DNA of 64,000 bases from Crotalaria pallida (lineage: Eukaryota > Streptophyta > Magnoliopsida > Fabales > Fabaceae), in NCBI GenBank assembly GCA_037953625.1, contig CM075655.1, positions 76,597,501-76,661,500 of the forward strand, read 5' to 3'. The notes beneath the pieces are model-generated. The model had not been told where the DNA came from, ran no database searches, and saw only the letters and a program-made list of their open reading frames with translations. The translations under genes and the position numbers were made by a program. Positions 22,417 to 32,938 of the stretch are shown piece by piece (positions within the stretch are counted from its first letter, which is position 1; every line of letters starts with the position of its first letter).

Positions 22417-25070
22417 TGTAACACCCAACTTTTATTTAAAACTATCATTTAAAAGGTTTAATACTCTGAAATGGGGAACTTAAAAATTCCTTTTCATAAA
22501 ATAAATTTACATTCTAAAATGGGTATTTCAATTACAATAAGAGTAGCGCAACATAAAATTCTCCTTCTTTCCATAACTTCTGCTGCGACACTCTCAGATC
22601 CTCAAGCTCCTCTTCATTCACCTAAAATGTTAACCACATAAGGGTGAGACCTTTTCACAACACAGTGAATTAGAAGATAATTAAGAGCACATAATAAAAA
22701 CTTAAGCATCATAATCAAATCAAGCCATGGATAACAAAATGCTTCACTTTCACATTTTCCAAAATCATTTTTCATTTCCTTTATTATATCTTGGTCTCAC
22801 ATTGCCGTAGCTTAAATGAGCACCAAGGTGCACCCTTATACTTTGCCCGAGATCTCACATTGCCGTAGCTTAAGTGAGCACCAAGCTGTAACCTTATACT
22901 TTGCCCGAGATCTCACATAGCCGTAGCTTAAGTGAGCACCGAGACGCATACTTATATTTAGTCCTTAACTTTACATTTGACTTATATCATCACTGATCTT
23001 TATTCTTTTAGTTTGTACCACTAGGTAATTTGGTTGCTCCTGCTAGGGCCTTTGTACACCCATTAGGGACTTTATTCACCCATAAGGACTTTCACCCACT
23101 AGGCCTCACCCGTTAGGACTAATACATATAATCTTTGCTCATACTCATTAAATTCCTTAGCATATTCAATTTACATACTTTAGTCCTTTTCACATTTTCC
23201 AGTCTTTTAGTTTTCGTTGAATTGATCATTTTGGGACATCGACTCCTAACGGGGCATTTACACCTAGTGGGGCGTTTTAGCCTGATGGGTACCTAGGCCC
23301 TAATGGGGCGTTTGTACACCTAGGAGGAACACCTAGTGTCCCAATGTCCCAATGATCAATTCAACCGTCCATATCAATCCAAACACATTCACCACAAATC
23401 ACACAATTCAATTAGCCATTTATAACAAGTAGCAATCATCCACATTCAAGCACTCACAACAATCCAATTTTCATACATTACCTAGCCACAATTAATCAAC
23501 ATCAACACACTCCAAGCTAAGACTAAAACCTATATTTTCAAGCATCCTAAAACAATATGTTTATTATTAATTAAACAGTTATTATTAAGCCATAAAACAC
23601 CCTTAGGACTACTAATCCTCTTACCACCTAATAGCTTGCATTATATATATTCTCTCATATCCATTATTCATTTTAACACCTCCTAGCCAACATTATTAGA
23701 TTATCACTTGGTTTAACACCTAGTCATGATACACTCATCTCGCACCCATATAACGAACCTGACAATTATCAACAAACAGCATATATCACAGATCAATCGA
23801 CATACTCAGGTATGTCTCAGCATGCTTAAATATAAGTCAACTCCCTAGGGTTCTTCACTTCCTACATTTACAACATACATAAGGGGATTGTTAGCAATTT
23901 TATAACAATTAAATTAAATTATTAAATTAATTCAAATCTTTTTCATTCTTCTTAAACCAATTTATAACTGGTGCTATTTTGCTACCAACAACCCAATTTA
24001 ACTACTTAGCCCAAATTCTATTATATACCCCAACTATCCCTAACTCAAAGTGTGGAAAGGAGACTCCCCTTACCTTATAGAAGGAGAGAGCCCACACAAA
24101 GCTCCAAGGACTCCAAATCCACTCCGGATCTACCTTGATTCCCATTCTTTTGACTGATCTCCACTCCGTTCTTCAAGATTGGAGGAGAGAGAAAGAGCTT
24201 CCATGAGGGGGAGAGAGACATCAAAGGTAAGGAATAAGGGAGGAGGTGTTCGTGTGTTGGATCTAACCCAAAATCAAGCTTAGATCCACATATGAGGCTT
24301 AGGAAAGGAGTTTGGATGCTTGGGGTTAATTATGGTGGGAGTGGGTGTATGAAGAGAGAGAAGGCCATGGAGGAAGAGAGACCATGAAGGAGAGAGAAGG
24401 AATTAAAAAGAAGGTGTGAGGAAGAAGATGGGTCACCATGGAAGGAGGATTGAGGGTGGGAGTTTGGGTGTTAATGGGTGTTGGTGGAGATTTGGTGGTG
24501 AGAGGAGAGGGAAGGAGAACGTGGAAATGGAGGAGAAGAGAGGGAAGGTCGAATGGGTAAGGGGGAAGGGAATGGGTGGTTGAAATAGGGAGATAAGGGG
24601 TGAAAATTACGTTTCTGCCCTTACTTTATTTTTTTTTCTGCATCAGACCTGAAATAATCGATTACTTGCCTAAAGTAATCCATTACTTTGCCAAAATAAT
24701 CGATTACTTCCTCCAATTAATCGATTATTTTTGCAGCATCATACAATCACCAGAGCACTAATAATCGATTACTTTGCCTAAGTAATCCATTACTTTGCCC
24801 AAGTAATCGATTACTTTTCCCAAGTAATCCATTACTTTGCCCAAGTAATCCATTACTTTTAATGCAACTTTTGTATGATTTCACCAGAGAGCATGTAATC
24901 GATTACACCCTGCAGGTAATCGATTACTCCTCTAAAAACTCCTATTTTTGACAAATTCTAACCCTAAGACACTACCCTTAACTCCTATCCATGGTTCCCT
25001 ATGGTTTTCCTCATAAATTCCAACTTAGGTCTTCCTAATTAGACTTGGAATTAAAATTTGGGATGTTACA
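22417..25070 (-). mobile_element. Element A LTR copy 3 (complete)
   Basis: It spans TGTAACACCC to GGATGTTACA, about 2654 bp. It differs from copy 2 by substitutions, a small deletion near 24190 in the GA-rich tract, and palindrome-cluster changes (24650-24925). It contains the tandem repeats (22796-22945) and the nested inverted repeat (23018-23338). Confidence 0.88.
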
Positions 25071-27564
25071 ATTCTCCCCCACTTATTGGAATTTCATCCC
25101 CGAAATTCCGTTTAAAATCCTTAATTGGAGAACCATCCCGGATAAAGGTTTTCTAAGCTAAGCGACTTACTCGTCTTAGTTCTACTCCCCCACTTGGGAT
25201 TGGCATAACATTCAGCATGAATGTGCCACAAAACTCTGGCACTCATTGAAGAGTGTTGACTACGATTTGATTCGGTCTGACTCGAGGTGGAGGCTCTATC
25301 AGATTTGCTAAGGTTTTCACTTCTATCGATTAACTATTTCAGGAGTCCCTCTAGCAAGACTCCCAAAGGATCTTGGCTTCACAAAGAAGTTGGGAATAGT
25401 TTCTAAGATCAACCGGGTTTCTTTCGAAATTCTACTTCGAAGGTTTGGAAAGGGTTCTATTCTGCCCTACACACTAATACCCGCTCAGGCTGACTTTAAT
25501 CTAGCTCCAAAACCTACCACTTATATCCTATTCCTAGACTCTAATCAAACACATCCATCATTCACACAAACATAAATCATGTAAACATCATTCAAGGGTC
25601 AAACATTCACAACGGCAATCCACAATATCTTACACCTTAAACCTAAACATGACTCAACTTGGCTTCCTTCCTAACTATTCCTAGTCTAACTTAGGGCTAA
25701 CACTTACCTCTACAAACACATGCACAAATATCATCATATATTTTAAAAAGCGTTTATAAAAGGTTTTTGCATAGCTTGCAACCAAAAATTCATTTTATAA
25801 ATTCAGTTTCCCAAGGTTTTTGAAGAATTGGAAGATATCGTTCCTGAACATAATAGATCATTATGGCAAATTCTCAAGTCAATCAGAGTTCATTAGGTTC
25901 ACGTTTGACCCGATAACTACTTTGTAAAAGATTTGCAATGGTCGGGGTGAACCTATGTCAAACCATTAAAAAAAACTAGCAAACAACTCCAATTGGCTTC
26001 AAAATTTGATGGAACATCATATATACTTAGCCCAAGGTTGTATAAAATTGCCAAACCGATTAGAGCACATAAAATTCATTTTGTTTAAAATACTAACTTG
26101 CTCCAATTGGTTTGAAATGTTAAGTAAAACAATATTTCAACCTTAGGATGTTTATATCAATTCTTCCAAATCAAACAAATAGCCTAAACCCAAAAACTTA
26201 GTTTTCCCGTTATATAAAAACCCTGACTACCCAAAAACACTTAACTACAAACACATAAGTCTTTTAAATCCTTTGGTTTGAAAAATCACTAGGTATGGGG
26301 ATTTAAAATTTAGGAAGAAGGATCCCATACTAGTGGAAACATTTATAAAACAAAGATACATTTATAAAAACAAGATTCTTTTGCAAATTAGGTTCCTCTC
26401 TTAATGAGGAACAATTAATTCCATTTGAAAATTCACTAAAACTTTTAATCATCCACCTTACCATGATGAGCTACCTTCATCTAATTTCATAAGATCCTAG
26501 ATAAAGGAGTGACATATCACTCAAGATGGATAAACTCAAGAAAGAGAGAATGTGCCTTGAACTTGGAAAAATTTAGTTTTAATTCATCTTCAAAAGTTAC
26601 AACAATTACATTCCCTTTTTACTTCAAGTTAAAAATTGAGTTTTCATTCCGAAGTGATTTTTGAGTCGCATAAGAAGAGTTCCTATTTGACCGATGTGTG
26701 ATTTGGTTACAAAGTTCACCACTCGATCACTTAGAAATCCTTGTTTTTCTTACTAGTATCTTGAAAATTTGTTGTGGGACCTCACGATCCATTTAGAATG
26801 ATTGTGGTTCGGTGCTAACCTTTGAAATTCATTTTAAACACTCACAAGCATCAAATACAAATTTTCACTTTACACAAAGACAAACCAAGCACACATATCA
26901 ATCGAGCATACACAAACAAAATTCAATTTCATCAAGAACAACATTTTCAAAAACAACACTTTTAGCCAATGCTTAGTAGGAAGTAATTTTGGGATTTCAA
27001 ACATAAAGAGGGCAATTGAAAAGTTGTAAATCCCAGATTATTTTGAAAACATGTTCGAAATTTTAGGTTTACTTCCACATAACATAGACTTTTTCATATA
27101 CACCTATGCACTACCAATGTTGTAATCAAAAGTGAGGTAAGAACTTCTACGTTGAATTTTAACCCCATCCTCGATTAAATAAACCTCTTTTCGTTACAAA
27201 ATTTTATTATGGTAACTCGGGGTTCAAGTTCAATCATTAGAAGCTTCAACTTAACTTTCGATTAATATTAAAGTCACCGGAATCAAATTAGTGGTGGAAT
27301 CAACCACGAGTTCAATAAAGATGTTTTTGTTGTTTTTGTGAATTCTAATCTAACCGGTGCAACCATGTCACTCGAATAGATTACAATCGAGGTAGTAAAT
27401 CATTTTGATTCTCATGGTTCCACTTCTAATTTTTTTTGTCCGCTTACTTTAACAACTCACTATTCCTCATATAAACTGATTTCGAGAACTTTTTGATTGA
27501 ATTCCAACCACTTCTCACATTGGGCATAAAGTTTGTTTTTTATTTGTAATTCAAATTAATATGG
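25071..27564 (-). mobile_element. Element A internal region, unit 3, truncated
   Basis: The polypurine tract is at 25071-25085 and the inverted-repeat box at 25088-25109. Homology to unit 1 continues to about 27564, where it stops abruptly and a gag fragment begins. The end of the unit, its primer site and any further LTR are missing. It is non-coding. Confidence 0.82.
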
Positions 27565-29189
27565 GTGAGTGTGATCTATTCCTGCCTCTTCGCCCTGCCG
27601 CATCTCTAATGTATTGTTGTAGCTTCCCATCTCTGATCATCTCTTCTATTAGACCCCTTAGCCATATGCATTCGTCAGTCGTGTGTCCAAATCCTTTGTG
27701 AAAATCGCAATATTTAGACCTATCACGCTGTGCACCCTTTCTTAAAGACGGAGGTCTCTGGGCCGAGCGTAATTCGGTCTGCATCGTTTCTCGAAGGATC
27801 TGACTCCTAGGAACAGTAAGAGGAGTGTACTCCTGGTATTTGTTCCTTGGAGGTGGCCTTCGATCACGATCATTTCTGTCCTGTCTTCTGCCAAAACGTT
27901 CGTCACGTTTCTGCTTATTCTGACCTTGAGGGTCGGACCGCTGCCGATCGTCTCTGAACTTTTGACCTTTGTGGAATTCCTCCAAATTGATGAACTTATT
28001 TGATCTTTGTCCGATCTCGGCCATGTCCTTCGGAGGTTTCCCGATTAACGATTTTCGGAAATCCCCTAGCTGCAAACCTTGAGTAAACAATAATACAGCA
28101 ACGCCTGGTTCAAGCCGTGGGACCGAACTAGCTTCTGTATGGAAACGTGATAAATAATTTTTTAAAGGTTCATCTTGCTTTTGGGTAACTGCAGCCAGTG
28201 TGTGATCGGACTTTGGTTGGATACAACTAGCTGTGTACCTATTCAGGAATACTTTTTTCATCTCCTCCTAGGAATTAACGGAATTCTAAGGGAGAGATGA
28301 GTACCAACGCAGCACCGAAGGCTCTAGTGTCATGGAAAAGGCTCGGCACTTCATCCGATCGCCACCTCCATAGTAGTTCATTGCGCCCTCGTAAGAAGCG
28401 ATGTGATCAACTGGGTCAGTTAGGCCATTGTAATGTGGCACGTTGGATGGGCCTAAGTATCCTTGAGGAGTTTCAAATTCCACGATGTATGGTGTGAAAG
28501 GGTGTCCGGGGTGGAAATCACCCTGAGCATGGTATGTGGCTGGATTGGTGTCTAGGTGAGGGGATGGAGGAAGTTGCATCACGGGAATGGGTTGAGGGTC
28601 TAAAGGTTGAGTCATTTGGTTACGGACCTGATGGGTTGTAGGTTGGTTTTGAGCGATTCTCGCCATTGCCTGTTGTTGGAGATCGGCGATGGCCTGTCCT
28701 TGCTATTCAATTAACGTAGATTGTCGGTTCAATATGTTAATCATCTCTTGCTCACGAGCGCGAGCGGAAGTGGATGTTGCATAGGATCTGTTGGAGGAAT
28801 CGGCTCGTCGGGAATCACTACGAGCTGCCCTACTCGGATTTAACCTTGTACCAGGATTCACTCTTAGGGGATCAGGATTGGGTTGAACTTGCGGTGTAGG
28901 GGTTCGGTGGGTGTTTCTCCCGTGGTGCGCTCAGGTTCTTGTGGATCTGCCTATGTTACGAGTTGGAGGGGCCGTACTGCTTGAATCTTCTCGGGTGGAA
29001 GGGGGTGGTGACGACGGTGGTGGTGGTGGCGGAGGTGGTAGAGGAAGTAAATTCCGAAGGCTAGGGGGTGGCTGGGGATTTGTTCCATCTCTCGGTTAAG
29101 ATGAATATGGTGGTTGAGAATTGGTGGCGTGATTGTGACTTTGAGAGTTATGGGGTGGTTGAGAATTGATCCTTATTCCGGAATGAGAC
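27551..29189 (-). pseudogene. gag: Broken Tat/Retand-type Ty3/gypsy gag
   Basis: Read on the minus strand, the frame gives a Pro-rich N-terminal part, then a capsid-like domain (PFTPYIVEFE, later LRWYSSLP), then MKKVFLNRY through FINLEEFHKG, a basic Arg/Asp-rich stretch, and a CDFH..GHTTDEC knuckle ending near 27600. These are hallmarks of Tat/Ogre/Retand gags. In-frame stops lie at 28268-28270, 28286-28288 and 28703-28705 (all TAG) and 28931-28933 (TGA), with a probable frameshift near 29073. The C-terminal side runs into element A, where the last few codons come from A sequence. The N-terminal side is cut by element B at 29190. No pol is present. Confidence 0.78.
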
Positions 29190-32100
29190 TGTAACATCCC
29201 TAATTTTAATTCCAAGTATAATTATAAGTTTTATCGAATTAAATATATGTTTCTTAAAAATCAATTATTTAGTTGTTAGGTATTTTTATAAATACATTAT
29301 GTTAATTACGAAAGTATATTTCATTTCTTTTATGTTCTATATAAAAAAAATACACTTTATATGTTTTACTTTACTTTTGATATATTTCATATGGAAATAT
29401 TTTATTGGAAATATTTATAAGTTTCTTACTTAATGATTTTTATTCTAGTATTAATGTCTAGTGTTTAAAATTGATTATTGGTATTTTGAGTTTAAAATAA
29501 AAGAATAAGTAAAATGTATGTGTGTATGTGTTAAAAAAAAAAGAAAAAAAAGAAAGGAAGAAAAACGTGTGCTCTGTGTGTTTGTGTTCCATGAGCCAAA
29601 ACCTATCTTCTTCTTCATGCTAGTGCAGTACCGCCGGCCCTAAACCCAGCCGCCGCCCTTACCCCCTTTCACTCTCCACCTTCAACTTCTTCTTCCATGG
29701 CCATTCTCTCTCACTCCAAGCCAAGTCTCCCTCTATCTCATGCGATCCCTTTTTCTCTCTCTCCTGCATCTCTCACTTAGCCCGTCTCTTTCTCTCTCCC
29801 TGGGTAGCGCTTGCCGCCACTTGCAGCCACGAACCGCCGCCTCGCGATTTCTGTTCCTCCGGTCGCAAATCGCGCCATCCTTTTCCTCCAAGTCGCGAAT
29901 CGCGACTTTCTCTTGGCAAGCACGAACAATCGCAGCCACTGCCGCCTCATTTGTTCTCCTGCAGTCGCGGTTCAGATCATGAACCCGAGGCCATGGAGCA
30001 GTCACGACCTTCGCACCTCCTGTCACCGGCGTCGGCTTCGGGTGCGGATCAAACCGACAACCTTGCTCTTGCTGGGTGGCTGTGTTGATGGTTCATTTCA
30101 GACCCATTTACGGTGAACCAGACATGGGTGAAGCCTATGAACCGAACCAATCCTCCCTTTGTTCCTTCAAAAGTTGATTTGAGGTTAAATCCCTAATACT
30201 TTTCTAATTACTCTATGTTGTGTTTTAATTTTTATATTAATACTAATTCTAATGTTATTGGTAATAATTATTTAATATTAAACTATTTTGGAAATTAAAC
30301 TTGTATTATAGTTTATATTGATTTTAATTATGTTGTTATTGGTGATGACTTTAATTGCTTACTTGATTTTTAATAACGTCAAACTAAATGTATGCAGAAT
30401 AATGAGTTTTTAAAAGTATATTTTGGTTAAATGTGTGGGTTCCTAAGTAAGTGAGTTGTCGCTTAGCTTGGTTGAATTGTCCCTGAGCTAAACGATACCC
30501 CAGTTAATTAGGAAACGTATATAGTCGGAATGATGTTAATTAGAGTTAGGACGTTGAACATTAATTTCAAATTGAAGGGAAGTATAATTTTTTTAATGTT
30601 GTAATGGTGATTTGGACTTATTTTTGAATCGAGCACACTTCATTTTAGTTCGGAATAATAGTGTCAAGTAACAACATTTGAATTTTGTGGTTTGAAACTA
30701 AAACTAATTAACTTCAATGAATTTTGGTGATTATGTTAGTTTCAAAATGTTCGTGTATTTTCGATAAAAAACTATACTATTTTATTAAAAGACAATGATC
30801 TTAATTTGAAATCCTATGTTATTTTGGTTTGTAAACTATAGTTAAATGATTTCTTGAATTTGAAAACTTACGAAAATACTCTACTTTGAAATATGATAAG
30901 TATATAACGAGATCTCAAATTGAGTTTCTTTTGGCACATTAAATTGATTTTTATACGATTTACTAATATAGTTAGACTACGAAGGAGTTTTAGGGCAACA
31001 CAAGCGATAGCAATGGGCCACGACATGTGCAAGTATCGACATATGGAAAGGAGTGCGTTTGTGAAAAACTAAGAGTTAAAGCAATTGCAGGTAAGGGGTT
31101 CTTTACCTTGCTTTAGGGAGTATTATCTAATTAACTCATAGTACTTGCTATGAGTATATGTATATGCTTGGTTTGGAATTTAGATAGTTATTATAGGCTT
31201 AACAATCAAGAATGAAATTAAATGAAATAGTTGTTAAATTGAAATATGTGATAAATTTTGTATGCTAAGTACTAAATGTCATTATTTATGCCTAACTGAA
31301 GTATATGGAGATTTGGTTAGTAACTAGAAACGATTATATAGGATAGTTGTTATGTATGTTAGAAAAAGTATAGAGTTGTGCTATTTGTGAATGATTATGG
31401 TATTTATATTCGAATGCGTGATGTGGTGTTTTGTTAATTTATGTTGGAATCCAGAATTATAAAAGGATAAGAAAAATATTTGGTTTCATGAATTGAATGC
31501 TAAGTGCAAATAATGTAAGGGTGTCTAAAAAGATTAAATGCAAATTTCGTGGTTGAGCCAGTCTTGTAAGACCTTGTCCGGGTTGTGGGACTGCTCGCAT
31601 AGACTGGCGTGAACTAAGTCGTGTAAGACGTTTTGTCCGGGTTGTGGGACTGCACGCATCGGCTGGTTTGATTTAAGGTCGTCTAAGGCGTTTTGTCCGG
31701 GTTGTGGGACTGCACGCATCGACCGGTTTGATTTGAAGTCGTGTAAGACGTTTTGTCCGGGTTGTGGGACTGCACGCATCGACTGGTTTGATTTGAGGTC
31801 GTGTAAGGCGTTTTGTCCGGGTTGTGGGACTGCACGCATCGACGGATTTGATTTGAGGTCGTGTAAGGCGTTTTGTCCGGGTTGGGGGACTGCACGCATC
31901 GACCGGTTTGATTTGAAGTCGTGTAAGACGTTTTGTCCGGGTTGTGGGACTGCACGCATCGACTGATTTTATATGAAGTCTTGTAAGACGTTTTGTCCGG
32001 GTTGTAGGACTGCACGCATAGACTAGTGTGATCCAGATCTTGTAAGACGCTTGTCCGGGTTGTGGGACTGCACTCATAGATCGCGTAAGACGCATGTGGT

Positions 32101-32861
32101 GCGCAGCTGTAAGTCGTTTTGTCCGGGTTGTGGGACTGCACGCAATGATGGATCCACGTAATAATTTCTAAAGTTTATGAAAAGCTCAAAGTGTACGAAA
32201 AGAGAAAAGAAAGGTAAAAGTAATGAAAAGAGAATGGTAATTATGTAAAGAAACGAAAAGGAATGAAAAAGAGATAAGCTGGAATGAAATAAATATACAT
32301 GAAGTGTAAGGGTTTAATGAAACATAAAAGAAACTGATTGACATTGTGTGCATGTATGTGATTTGGTTGGGAATGAATTGTTGATATATTATGAGAATAT
32401 TTGACTAAGTGTGTTTGACTTAGTAGGTCATTATGTCTAGTTAGAAACTACTTTCAACTTCATGTGTAAAGCTCACCCTTACAACCATTTTTCAGGTACT
32501 TAGCTTGGAGCTTGCACAGTTTTCTAGCCGAGCAGGTTGAACCTCCACTACGTGGAGTGTTGGTTTATTATTTTATGAGTGGACTGTAGTTTTAGCCATG
32601 TTAAAAACTATTATTTTGTAATTTAAAGATGTGTATTAGTTGTACGCCCCTATTTGGGATATTTGGGGCATTAGGATCTGTTTCTGGATAATAATTAAAC
32701 GTTTATGTTTTAAAATTGTTCTGGTCTGAACAGGTGCAAACAGGAAATTTTGGAGAAAGTCCGAAAAACAGAGGAAACTCTGCCGGATTTTCGTCGAAAT
32801 TTTCAAGTCCATATTTTTATAAAACTTAATTATTTAGCTAAATAATTGTGAGGGTGTTACA
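29190..32861 (+). mobile_element. Element B 5' LTR
   Basis: This plus-oriented LTR starts TGTAACATCC and ends GGGTGTTACA, about 3672 bp, with a primer-binding site three bases after it. The partner LTR is at 49440-51721 plus 60675-61131. A CT-rich stretch (about 29640-29800) is followed by a near-palindrome around CGCGAATCGCG (about 29897-29917). A 60-bp tandem repeat occupies about 31557-32150. The several ORFs in these tracts are products of base skew and the 60-bp period. Confidence 0.87.
31557..32150. repeat. 60-bp tandem repeat in B 5' LTR (about 9-10 units)
   Basis: Each unit contains TTTTGTCCGGGTTGTGGGAC, TGCACGCATCGAC and GTCGTGTAAGACG-type sequence. The period is exactly 60 bp over the central copies; the outer copies are shorter and diverged. 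Because 60 is divisible by three, long repetitive ORFs appear in several frames, which I do not regard as genes. Confidence 0.88.
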
Positions 32862-32864
32862 TTG

Positions 32865-32878
32865 TGGTATCAGAGCAG
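32865..32878 (+). other. Element B primer-binding site, tRNA-iMet type
   Basis: TGGTATCAGAGCAG follows the LTR end after a TTG spacer. The first 12 bases complement the initiator tRNA-Met 3' end. Confidence 0.88.
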
Positions 32879-32915
32879 TTTTCCTCGGCCTATTGGAGTA
32901 ACACATTACTCCTAT

Positions 32916-32938
32916 AGTTAGTCATCAAGCGAGTAACT
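32916..32938 (+). other. Post-primer-site hairpin, element B
   Basis: The arms AGTTAGTC and GAGTAACT pair at seven of eight positions around the loop ATCAAGC. It begins 37 nt after the primer site. Homologous hairpins lie at 46450-46472 (C) and 57955-57977 (D). Confidence 0.7.

Noticed and set aside
29733..30116. Overlapping ORFs of about 100 codons on both strands, repeated at 49906-50324
   Set aside because: They are LTR sequence of element B with GC-rich composition. Frames differ in length between LTR copies and have no family resemblance.
31534..32141. Several long repetitive ORFs (minus and plus strands) with RAVPQPGQN- or CSPTTRTK-type repeats
   Set aside because: They arise from a 60-bp tandem repeat inside an LTR, open in several frames at once, with no start context or selection signal. 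The same applies to 60626-61242.
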